DNA from: an uncultured Comamonadaceae bacterium
GTDB taxonomy: Bacteria > Pseudomonadota > Gammaproteobacteria > Burkholderiales > Burkholderiaceae
Assembly (NCBI GenBank): GCA_946482595.1
Contig: CAMLSD010000004.1
Location: 1 to 64,000, forward strand
DNA: 64,000 nt
Reading direction: 5' to 3'
Position 1 is the stretch's first letter. The number at the start of each line of letters is the position of its first letter. Positions 49,670 through 56,981 of this stretch are shown piece after piece. Both the position numbers and the translations under genes were made by a program. The notes under the pieces were generated by a model. The model had not been told where the DNA came from. It ran no database searches and was given only the letters and a program-made list of their open reading frames with translations.

Positions 49670-50791
49670 TCAGGCACTGGGCGGCCAGGTGCTCAATCGC
49701 AGGGCCTTGGGTTTGCCCTTGGCCTTCACGACCAGCGCATTGGTGTAGGTGCGGGCCACCTGCGCGGCGTGATCAGGCCCCTGCTGAGGCACCATGCCCA
49801 GGCGCGCGGCAACATCCCAGGCCGTGCGCACGGCCTCTTCGGACAGCATGCCGTCGGGGGAATAGCACTCCCTCACCCGGTAGAACGATGCCAGGTACAA
49901 GGCCCGGTCGCCCTTGGTATGCGAGTCGGGTACCACCTTGATGATGTCGGGCAGTTCGGCCGTCTGCAGCCAGCGCAGCGCACGCACGACGGCATCGGTC
50001 ATGGCCTGACAGGTCTGAGGATGCCGGTCGACGAACACGGCCGGCGCAAACAGACAGGTCGAGGGCATGGGGCCACCAAAGATGTCCGCGGTACCCCGCA
50101 GCGTGCGGGCATCGGCAATCAGACGGACCTCGCCGCGCTGTTCAAGCTGCGTCATCGTGGGATCGATGTGACTCACCGCCTGCACTTCGCCCGAGCGCAT
50201 GCTCAGGGCCGCTCGCTCGGCCGGCCCCACGCCCACCCATTTCACGTCGGCCGGCTTCAGGCCGGCGCGTGACAACATGGTCTGTGCAAGCACCTGGCTG
50301 AGCGAGCCTGTGGCCATCACGCCGATGTTGCGCCCACGCAGGTCATCCGGGCCACGATAGGCCGGCATCTGCCGGGCCGACACCCCCATCGCGATCATCG
50401 GGGCACGGCCGTGAAGCACGAAGGACTGCAGCGGCAGGCCGCGCCCGATGTCGCGCACCACCTGCAGGTAGCTGCCGGAGACCACGTCCACCTGCCCCTG
50501 CCGCAAGGCCTGCACCGACATCGTACGGTCCACGGACTCGACGAACTCGACATCGACCCCTTCGGCACGGAAGTACCCAAGCTGCTGCGCGATCGTCATG
50601 GGCAGGTGGCACAGCGACTCGTCCCGCCCCACCAGCACCCGCAGACGCGCACGTTCGGGTGCAGCGCGCACCTGCACCACGCCCGCGCCCAGCGCCGCTG
50701 CGCCCGCCAGCGCGCAGCGCAACAGGGCACGCCGGCGGCCGGACACCGGCTGGCGTGTCGGCGTTGGCGCGGGGCTGTCTGGCGTGTCCAT
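49670..50791 (-). CDS. ABC-type nitrate/sulfonate/taurine-like substrate-binding protein
   Basis: This 373-residue exported protein belongs to the NMT1/THI5-like (SsuA/TauA) group. The N-terminus has an arginine-rich signal (GRRRALLRCALAGAAALGAG). Motifs include CHLPMTIAQQLGYFRAEGVD, GQVDVVSGSYLQVVRDIGRG and NIGVMATGSLSQVLAQTML. No permease or ATPase gene is adjacent, so it either serves a distant transporter or acts alone. Ligand unknown. It is convergent with mltD. Confidence 0.88.
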   Translation of the reverse strand: MDTPDSPAPTPTRQPVSGRRRALLRCALAGAAALGAGVVQVRAAPERARLRVLVGRDESLCHLPMTIAQQLGYFRAEGVDVEFVESVDRTMSVQALRQGQVDVVSGSYLQVVRDIGRGLPLQSFVLHGRAPMIAMGVSARQMPAYRGPDDLRGRNIGVMATGSLSQVLAQTMLSRAGLKPADVKWVGVGPAERAALSMRSGEVQAVSHIDPTMTQLEQRGEVRLIADARTLRGTADIFGGPMPSTCLFAPAVFVDRHPQTCQAMTDAVVRALRWLQTAELPDIIKVVPDSHTKGDRALYLASFYRVRECYSPDGMLSEEAVRTAWDVAARLGMVPQQGPDHAAQVARTYTNALVVKAKGKPKALRLSTWPPSA

Positions 50792-50929
50792 GCACGCAGA
50801 TTAGTCAGAGTGGGCGGGCACTCCAATCCGCAAAGCCCCGGGCAGGGAAAGTCCGGTGCTCGCAGAAACGCCTGGTAACCAGTGACTCTGGCAGTGCAGT
50901 CAGAAGGTGTGAACGAATCCAGCCTCGGC

Positions 50930-51334
50930 TCAACGCGCCCAGGCAGCCGAAGTCAGCAGCGCGATGCTGAGGCCTTGGCCGAGCGCCCAGACCACACTGC
51001 GGGCAGGGGCTCGATCGGTGACATAAAGCGCGATGTAGAGCACCCGGCAGGCCACAAACGCCACCGCCAGCGCATCGATCGTTCCCTGGGGCACCCCGAC
51101 CTGCTGTGACAGCACGACGGCCGCGATGAACAACGGCAGGGCCTCGAAGCTGTTGGCCTGGGCGCTGTTGGCCCGTGCCTGCCAGCCGCGCAGGGTGCTC
51201 ATCCACTGCCGGGGATCATGGTTGTCAAAGCCCCCCTGGCTGCGTGGTACGCGAAAGCCCGAGGACTTGGCCATCCAGGCGCAGACGATCGGCAGCAGGG
51301 CCGCCACCAGCACACACCACATCGCAAGCGTCAT
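50930..51334 (-). CDS. MAPEG-family membrane protein
   Basis: This 134-residue protein, MTLAMWCVLVAALLPIVCAW, has four predicted membrane segments and the MAPEG pattern SAQANSFEALPLFIAAVVLS with VAFVACRVLYIALYVTDRAP. MAPEG proteins include glutathione-dependent enzymes, but many bacterial members are uncharacterised. It follows recR by 16 bp on the same strand, so it is likely cotranscribed with dnaX-ybaB-recR. Confidence 0.9.
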   Translation of the reverse strand: MTLAMWCVLVAALLPIVCAWMAKSSGFRVPRSQGGFDNHDPRQWMSTLRGWQARANSAQANSFEALPLFIAAVVLSQQVGVPQGTIDALAVAFVACRVLYIALYVTDRAPARSVVWALGQGLSIALLTSAAWAR

Positions 51335-51350
51335 CGACGCCCTCCCCTGT

Positions 51351-51932
51351 TCATCGCCGATCGACCAGCGCATGTGCGATGGTTCCGAGATCGACGTACT
51401 CCAGTTCGCTGCCCACGGGGACCCCCCGCGCCAGTCGTGTCACGCGCAGGCCGCGCGCCTTGAGGTTCTCGCTGACGACATGCGCGGTGGCTTCACCCTC
51501 GGCCGTGAAGTTCGTCGCGACGATCACTTCGCTCACGACCCCGTCGGCTGCACGATCGAACAGCCGCTCCAGCCCGATGTCGCGCGGCCCCACGCCGTCG
51601 AGCGGGCTGAGCCGTCCGAGCAGCACGAAGTAAAGACCGCGGTAGCTGCCGGTGCGCTCGACGGCAGCCTGATCGGCAGGCGTCTCGACCACACACAACT
51701 GCGTGCGGTCGCGGGTGTCGTCAAGGCAGGTCGCGCAGACCTCGGCTTCGGTCAGTGTGTTGCACTGGCTGCAATGGCGCACCAGCCGCACCGCACCGTC
51801 GATCGCACGCGCGATGGCCAGCGCGCCCTCGCGATCGTGTTGCAGCAGGTGGTGCGCCATGCGTGTGGCCGATTTCGGACCCACACCGGGCAGGCGACGC
51901 AGGGCTTCGACCAGGGCATCCAGCGAGTTCAT
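51351..51932 (-). CDS. recR: Recombination mediator RecR
   Basis: RecR works with RecO/RecF in loading RecA at gaps. The 193-residue protein has the helix-hairpin-helix [20 protein letters not shown], a C4 zinc finger ([16 protein letters not shown]) and a Toprim domain ([20 protein letters not shown]). The start is [11 protein letters not shown]; three codons earlier there is another Met. It lies 40 bp downstream of ybaB, the conserved dnaX-ybaB-recR order. Confidence 0.97.
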   Translation of the reverse strand: MNSLDALVEALRRLPGVGPKSATRMAHHLLQHDREGALAIARAIDGAVRLVRHCSQCNTLTEAEVCATCLDDTRDRTQLCVVETPADQAAVERTGSYRGLYFVLLGRLSPLDGVGPRDIGLERLFDRAADGVVSEVIVATNFTAEGEATAHVVSENLKARGLRVTRLARGVPVGSELEYVDLGTIAHALVDRR

Positions 51933-51972
51933 GGTTTGCAAGGGGCGTCGACGGGCGAAGCCTGGGGGCGCA

Positions 51973-52299
51973 TCAGAAAGGGAACTTCATCCCGGGAGGC
52001 ATCGGCATGCCGGCCGTGAGCTTGCCCATCTTCTCCTGGCTCACGTCCTCGGCGCGCCGCACCGCATCGTTGAAGGCTGCGGCCACCAGGTCTTCCAGCA
52101 TGTCCTTGTCGTCGGCCAGCAGGCTCGGGTCGATCGTGACGCGGCGCACGTCATGCTTGCAGGTCATCACGACCTTCACCAGCCCGGCACCGGACTGCCC
52201 CTCGACCTCGATCTGCGCCAGTTCGTCCTGGGCGCGCTTCAAGTTGTCCTGCATGGCCTGGGCCTGTTTCATCAGGCCGGCGAGTTGTCCTTTGAGCAT
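51973..52299 (-). CDS. ybaB: Nucleoid-associated protein YbaB/EbfC
   Basis: This 108-residue DNA-binding protein starts [20 protein letters not shown] and contains the family core [20 protein letters not shown] and [20 protein letters not shown], then a Gly/Met/Pro-rich tail ending PPGMKFPF. It probably binds the nucleoid as a dimer. Conserved position between dnaX and recR. The upstream open frame is not family-like. Confidence 0.96.
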   Translation of the reverse strand: MLKGQLAGLMKQAQAMQDNLKRAQDELAQIEVEGQSGAGLVKVVMTCKHDVRRVTIDPSLLADDKDMLEDLVAAAFNDAVRRAEDVSQEKMGKLTAGMPMPPGMKFPF

Positions 52300-52366
52300 G
52301 GTTGTCCTTTCGAATGCAAGAGGAGAAGAGCCCCGCCGCGGTGCGCTGCTGCGACTGGCGGCCGGC

Positions 52367-54433
52367 TCACAGGGGTTTGACCGATCCCGGCACGATACGC
52401 GCTCCGGGGAACTGCTGCATGAGACTGACGACCGCAGGGTCGTTGAGGATGAGGTCTTCGGCTTCCTGCTGGCGCCGCACGCGCTCGGCAGCATCGCGTC
52501 GTGCCGGGGTGTCCTGGGTCGCGCCCACTTCGACCGCCAGGGCGACGGGCCGGCCGAGCGCCTCGGCCATGGCCGCCTCGAGCTTCGCACGCGAGGCCTC
52601 GCTGGCCAGGGTCTCACGCTCCACCCTCAGCTGCCAGCGCTCGGGTGTGCTGCCTTCGTCAGCGGCCACGCACTGCGACTGCAACGCCAATTCACGTACC
52701 AGCGCAGCCACGAGTTCACGTTCGACCAGTTGCCTCACCACACCCACCCAGCGATCGCCCAGGGGGGTGGTCTGAACCGGGCTTCCCACGGCCGCAGTGG
52801 CGGGCCAGGAAACGACCGGGGCAGCGGTCGCCATGGCGTCGCTCGCCCGTGGTCTGGCCGGTGTCGCACCGGCGCCCGACTCGGTGAATGACGGCGAATG
52901 TGCCGGCGCCGGCACGGACCGGCTCACGGCGGGCGCGGCAATGACGTCGAGGTCTTCGGGCGGGATGTCTTCTTCCCAGGGCGGCACGCTGGCCATCGGG
53001 CGTGGCGCTGCCGGCGCGCTTGCGGATGGGCTTGCCGGCGCACTCGGGGCGCTGGCCGCGGGCGCACTCGGGGCACTGACCGCCGGCGCACTCACGCGTA
53101 CGTTCGCGGGCGCCTGCACCGGCTGGGTGGCAGGCGCACGTGCCCGCGCAGTGGCCGCAGTGGCATCTGCACCGTCACCAGCACCTTCATCGGCGTCTGT
53201 ACTTGATCGCGTTGCGGCCGAGGCCGCCGGCGGTGCTGCAATTGCGGGCGTCCCGGCCACGCGTGCCGTCGACCGCGCCACCGCGACCGGGCTGCGCTGC
53301 AGGGACGCAGTCGTGCTGCGGACCGTGCCCCCTTGCGCCGGCTTGAAGGCCAGCATGCGCAGGAGCACCATCGTGAGGCCGCTGTATTCGTCGGGCGCCA
53401 GGCCGATCTCGTTGCGGCCGTGCAGCGCCATCGAGTAGTACAGCTGCGTTTCGTCGGGTGCCACGGCGGCGGCCAGCCGTTCGATCACGGGCAGGTGCGG
53501 GTCATCCTGGTCGACGGCCTGCGGCACCACCTGGGCGACGGCCATCTGCTGCAGCAGGCTGGCCATGTCCTCGAGCACACCATGTGCCGAGAGCCCATGC
53601 GCACGCATCTCGTCCACCGTGCCCAGCAGCGCTGCACCATCCGCTGCGGCCAGCGCATCGACCAGGCGGAAGACATGCCCACGGTCCGCCGCGCCCAGCA
53701 TCTGACGCACGGCCGGCTCGCTGAGCGTGCCGCTGCCATAGGCGATCGCCTGGTCGGTCAGCGACAGGGCATCGCGCATCGACCCTCGCGCCGCACGTGC
53801 CAGCAGGCGCAGCGAGCCGGCGTCGGCCTCGATCCCCTCGGCCTGCAGCACACCCTGAAGGTGTTCGAGCACCGTGGCCGGCGCCATGGGCCGCAGGTTG
53901 AACTGCAGGCAGCGGGAGAGCACCGTCACCGGCACCTTCTGCGGGTCGGTCGTGGCCAGCACGAACTTGAGGTACTCGGGCGGCTCTTCCAGTGTCTTGA
54001 GCATGGCGTTGAAGGCCGTCGTCGAGAGCATGTGCACCTCGTCGATCATGTAGACCTTGAAACGCCCGACGACCGGCTTGTAGACCGCCTGGTCCAGCAG
54101 TTGAGAGATTTCCTCGACGCCCCGGTTCGAGGCCGCGTCGAGCTCGACATAGTCGACAAAGCGCCCGGCGTCGATGTCACGGCAGGCCTGGCAGACGCCG
54201 CAGGGCTGGGCCGTGATGCCCCCCTGACCATCCGCACCCTGGCAGTTCAGCGACTTCGCCAGGATGCGCGACACGGTGGTCTTGCCCACGCCACGGGTGC
54301 CGGTGAACAGGTAGGCATGGTGCAGGCGCTGCTGCGTCAGCGCGTTCGACAGGGCCTGCACCACATGTTCCTGGCCCACCATCTGCTCGAAACTGCGGGG
54401 GCGGTACTTGCGGGCAAGGACGAGGTAGCTCAT
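52367..54433 (-). CDS. dnaX: DNA polymerase III subunits gamma and tau
   Basis: DnaX is the clamp-loader motor. The 688-residue protein has the AAA+ Walker [17 protein letters not shown], zinc-binding Cys in [13 protein letters not shown], the DExx region [20 protein letters not shown] and the SRC motif [14 protein letters not shown] long Ala/Pro-rich linker (about 385-540) precedes the tau C-terminal domain ([20 protein letters not shown]). I see no obvious frameshift signal for a gamma product. The ATG lies 11 bp after the tetR stop and lacks a clear ribosome site; a TAGAAT overlapping the tetR stop could be its own -10. Confidence 0.96.
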   Translation of the reverse strand: MSYLVLARKYRPRSFEQMVGQEHVVQALSNALTQQRLHHAYLFTGTRGVGKTTVSRILAKSLNCQGADGQGGITAQPCGVCQACRDIDAGRFVDYVELDAASNRGVEEISQLLDQAVYKPVVGRFKVYMIDEVHMLSTTAFNAMLKTLEEPPEYLKFVLATTDPQKVPVTVLSRCLQFNLRPMAPATVLEHLQGVLQAEGIEADAGSLRLLARAARGSMRDALSLTDQAIAYGSGTLSEPAVRQMLGAADRGHVFRLVDALAAADGAALLGTVDEMRAHGLSAHGVLEDMASLLQQMAVAQVVPQAVDQDDPHLPVIERLAAAVAPDETQLYYSMALHGRNEIGLAPDEYSGLTMVLLRMLAFKPAQGGTVRSTTASLQRSPVAVARSTARVAGTPAIAAPPAASAATRSSTDADEGAGDGADATAATARARAPATQPVQAPANVRVSAPAVSAPSAPAASAPSAPASPSASAPAAPRPMASVPPWEEDIPPEDLDVIAAPAVSRSVPAPAHSPSFTESGAGATPARPRASDAMATAAPVVSWPATAAVGSPVQTTPLGDRWVGVVRQLVERELVAALVRELALQSQCVAADEGSTPERWQLRVERETLASEASRAKLEAAMAEALGRPVALAVEVGATQDTPARRDAAERVRRQQEAEDLILNDPAVVSLMQQFPGARIVPGSVKPL

Positions 54434-54444
54434 GGGCCGCGATT

Positions 54445-55065
54445 CTACGGGGCGGGACCGTCCGCCCGACGCCGGCCGGCCGTGGCGGCACCGTCCAGCA
54501 GCTCGTCGATGGCATGAAGGGCCAGCGGCAGCCGCCCGGCGTCGCCCGCCACCCAGCGCGCCAGCTCGTTCATCGCGCCGTTGAGCGCCACCGCCAGAGC
54601 CTCGATCTGGTCCACCCCGACCTCGGACCCGAGGGTGGCGGCCAGCCCCGAGCGCAGTGCGGCAAAGCCGTGTCGCCGGTCGACCTCGGCCCAGGCGCGG
54701 GTGCCCAGCACGGACGGAGCATCCACCAGCAGCACCTGTGCGCGGTGCGGGTCGGCGGCAGCCTCCATCCAGGCTCGCGCCCCGCGGCGCAAGGCTTCGG
54801 CGCCGTCGTCCACGCCCTGCGTCGCCGAGTCGATGGCCTGGACAAGCTCGGCATGCACCGCATCGCAGACCGCCTCGAACAGTGCCTGCTTGTCCTTGAA
54901 ATGGTGATACAGCGCACCGCGCGTGAGGCCGGTCTGAGCCAGCAACTGCTCGGTCGAGGTGGCTGCATACCCCTGGCGCTCGAACAAGCGCCTGGCGCTT
55001 GCGATCAGCGCCTGGCGTGATGCCTGCGCGCGTTGTGCCTTGAGGTTCAGGGTCTTGTCCGGCAT
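54445..55065 (-). CDS. TetR-family transcriptional repressor
   Basis: This 206-residue repressor starts MPDKTLNLKAQRAQASRQAL. The HTH at about 20-65 contains ARRLFERQGYAATSTEQLLA and LTRGALYHHFKDKQALFEAV, typical of TetR. GAGG lies eight bases before this ATG; another ATG seven codons upstream (55086) falls within the operator region. It is divergent from a VOC-domain gene, with two ATAC-N5-GTAT palindromes between, so it probably represses both. Ligand unknown. dnaX begins 11 bp downstream. Confidence 0.92.
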   Translation of the reverse strand: MPDKTLNLKAQRAQASRQALIASARRLFERQGYAATSTEQLLAQTGLTRGALYHHFKDKQALFEAVCDAVHAELVQAIDSATQGVDDGAEALRRGARAWMEAAADPHRAQVLLVDAPSVLGTRAWAEVDRRHGFAALRSGLAATLGSEVGVDQIEALAVALNGAMNELARWVAGDAGRLPLALHAIDELLDGAATAGRRRADGPAP

Positions 55066-55088
55066 GGGTGGCGCCTCATTTGACATAC

Positions 55089-55101
55089 ATACTGCCTGTA
55101 T
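55089..55101. promoter_or_regulatory. TetR operator copy 1 (ATAC-N5-GTAT)
   Basis: ATACTGCCTGTAT forms a short palindrome just upstream of tetR. It also forms one arm of a larger inverted repeat: ATACATACTG at 55085-55094 is exactly mirrored by CAGTATGTAT at 55122-55131. Confidence 0.6.
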
Positions 55102-55114
55102 CTAACATGATTGC

Positions 55115-55127
55115 ATACCGACAGTAT
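55115..55127. promoter_or_regulatory. TetR operator copy 2 (ATAC-N5-GTAT)
   Basis: ATACCGACAGTAT is a second copy of the same palindrome, starting 26 bp from the first, between tetR and the VOC gene. Two sites about 2.5 helical turns apart fit two repressor dimers controlling the divergent promoters. Confidence 0.6.
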
Positions 55128-55180
55128 GTATCAAAAGCACCTCGCGTTCGTCCACCCCAACCTGCCCGAAAGGAAGCCTC

Positions 55181-55612
55181 ATGCAGTTGCTCGACCACTA
55201 CCCGATCATCACCACCCCGGCCCTGCTGGCCTGCCGTGACTTCTACGTGCGCCACTTTGGCTTCGAGGCCCGTTTCGAGTCGACCTGGTTCGTCTACCTG
55301 CACCGGCCCGCGCAAGGGGCGGACGAGTCCCCGATGAGCCTGGCCTTCATGAGTCCGGACCATCCCTCTGCCCCGCCCGGGCCGGAGGTCTTCAGCGGCC
55401 TGGGTGCCATCCTGTGCCTGCAGGTGCCGAACGCTCAGGCGCTGCATGACCGGCTGCTGGCCGAGGGTGTGCCCATCACCTATTCCGTGCGGCGCGAGGA
55501 CTGGGGACAGGTGCGCTTTGATTGCCGGGACCCGAGCGGACTGATCCTGGACATCTGCGAACAGGTCGAACCGGCGCCGGGCTACTGGGAGCGCTACATG
55601 CTGGCGCGATGA
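55181..55612 (+). CDS. VOC/glyoxalase-bleomycin resistance family protein
   Basis: This 143-residue vicinal-oxygen-chelate protein starts MQLLDHYPIITTPALLACRD, with the paired beta-alpha-beta-beta-beta repeats expected of the fold (FYVRHFGFEARFESTWFVYL; VRFDCRDPSGLILDICEQVE). VOC members include dioxygenases, glyoxalases and drug-binding proteins; the substrate is not deducible. GAAAGGA provides a ribosome site. It is divergent from tetR, which likely controls it, perhaps in response to a toxic compound. Confidence 0.88.
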   Translation: MQLLDHYPIITTPALLACRDFYVRHFGFEARFESTWFVYLHRPAQGADESPMSLAFMSPDHPSAPPGPEVFSGLGAILCLQVPNAQALHDRLLAEGVPITYSVRREDWGQVRFDCRDPSGLILDICEQVEPAPGYWERYMLAR

Positions 55613-55698
55613 ATCCGCCTGCACGCCGCGCACGGCGGCACCCACTCGTCCGATACGCTGCATTTGGCCGCCTCGGGCGGGGCGTCGTGACTCTGGCC

Positions 55699-55704
55699 TA
55701 CAAT
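55699..55704 (+). promoter_or_regulatory. Candidate -10 element for ffs
   Basis: TACAAT lies six bases before the predicted 5' end of 4.5S RNA, at the right distance for a sigma-70 promoter. No strong -35 match is seen at 16-18 bp. Confidence 0.45.
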
Positions 55705-55709
55705 GGCAA

Positions 55710-55808
55710 GTGACGGGCCTCCCCGCATGGGAGCATGGCCAACCGGGTCAGGTCGGGAACGAAGCAGCCCTAACCGTTGTAACCAGTGCCGGGGTTAAGG
55801 CTCGTCAC
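55710..55808 (+). ncRNA. ffs: Signal recognition particle 4.5S RNA
   Basis: The apical SRP core is unmistakable: GGTCAGGTCGGGAACGAAGC followed by AGCCCTAACCGTTGTAACCA. The ends pair: GTGACGGGCCT (55710-55720) with AGGCTCGTCAC (55798-55808), 11 bp including one wobble, giving a hairpin RNA of about 99 nt. 4.5S RNA binds Ffh to target membrane proteins. It lies close to dnaX, as in related bacteria, but here separated from it by the tetR/VOC pair. Confidence 0.93.
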
Positions 55809-56120
55809 CCCTCTCCTCGCAGTGATGCCCTCGCTGCACGCCGCAAGCCGTTGCGCTTGCATGTGGGCGGTCCGATCGGACCATCACCACTCCAACGGCT
55901 CGGTCTGCCCTCATCGCTTGCATGTGCGGCCGCGCCCGCGGCCGCACCCGGACGCCGGGCCACCAGATGCCGCCCATCGCGCAGCTCGGCCCGTGACAAC
56001 CTGGCCTGCGGCATCGTAGTTCTACGGACGCAGGCACGACGCCCGCCCTCTATAACTCTCCCACTTGCAACCGGCAGGCGGCCGCAGCGGCACAACAGGC
56101 CCCGCCGGAGGAGACACACC
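55809..56120. other. 312-bp gap between ffs and the histidine kinase gene
   Basis: No gene or RNA is recognised. A TATAAC hexamer at 56051-56056 is a possible -10 for the histidine kinase gene downstream, without a good -35. No T-rich terminator follows ffs. Confidence 0.45.
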
Positions 56121-56981
56121 ATGCAGTACCGCAGATTGACCGCGGGGCGCCCTGTGCGCCCCGTGCTAGCGATGTTTCGCCCACGCGTGGCACGCCACCG
56201 TTTGCGGCCGTCTCATCTGGCCGGCATGTCGAGGGCGGCCGCATCAGCCCGGGCGCTGCATGTGCGCACGCGCCATCTCGAGGCCCGCATCGCACGGCTG
56301 GACTGCTACGCCCGGTGTGTGGCGCATGACCTGCGCGGCCCCGTGGGCGGCATGGCCGGGCTGTGCGAACTCGCGATGCAGGCATTGCACCAGGGGGATG
56401 CCGCCAAGGCGGCGCATCTGCTCGACGCCGTCTGCCAGAACGGTGGCAAGCTGCTGGGCACGATCGACGACCTGATGGTGCTGGCCCGTGCAGGAATTCC
56501 CGGCCGCCATGCGTCGCTGTCCCGAGTGGATCTGGCCCATTGTGTCCAGGAGGCGGCCGAACTGGTGCAGCTCAGCCAGGGCGCCGGCGAGCGGCCCCGC
56601 GCACTGGAGCTGACGCTGCATTCACTGCCACCCGTGGCAGGGCACCGCGGCCTGCTGCGTCAGTTGTTCGTCAACCTCATCGGCAATGCGGTGAAGTTCT
56701 CGCGCCACGCCGACGGGCCGCGCATCCAGGTCGGGTGCATGCATCGTGCCGACGGTGCCGTGATCTTCGTGCGAGACAACGGGATCGGCTTCGACCCGCA
56801 GGAGCACCCTCGTCTGTTCGAGCCCTTCGTGCGCGGACGCGACACTGGCGTGGCGGGTCATGGTGTGGGGCTGGACATCGTGCGGCGCATCGTGGAGCAC
56901 CACGGCGGGCGTGTCTGGGCCGAATCGCACCCGGACAGGGGCACGACGATCTACTTCACGCTTCAGACCGCGCCGGACTGA
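56121..56981 (+). CDS. Orphan soluble histidine kinase without a sensor domain
   Basis: This 286-residue protein begins MQYRRLTAGRPVRPVLAMFR with a basic, Arg-rich lead. The dimerisation/phospho-acceptor domain contains CVAHDLRGPVGGMAGL (His69). The ATPase domain has an N box (LFVNLIGNAVKFSRH), G1 (VRDNGIGFDPQEH) and G2 (VAGHGVGLDIVRRI). No membrane segment, PAS or receiver is present, and no response regulator gene is nearby. GGAGGAG seven bases before the ATG is a strong ribosome site. Its 3' end overlaps the convergent pseudokinase gene by 19 bp. Confidence 0.9.
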   Translation: MQYRRLTAGRPVRPVLAMFRPRVARHRLRPSHLAGMSRAAASARALHVRTRHLEARIARLDCYARCVAHDLRGPVGGMAGLCELAMQALHQGDAAKAAHLLDAVCQNGGKLLGTIDDLMVLARAGIPGRHASLSRVDLAHCVQEAAELVQLSQGAGERPRALELTLHSLPPVAGHRGLLRQLFVNLIGNAVKFSRHADGPRIQVGCMHRADGAVIFVRDNGIGFDPQEHPRLFEPFVRGRDTGVAGHGVGLDIVRRIVEHHGGRVWAESHPDRGTTIYFTLQTAPD

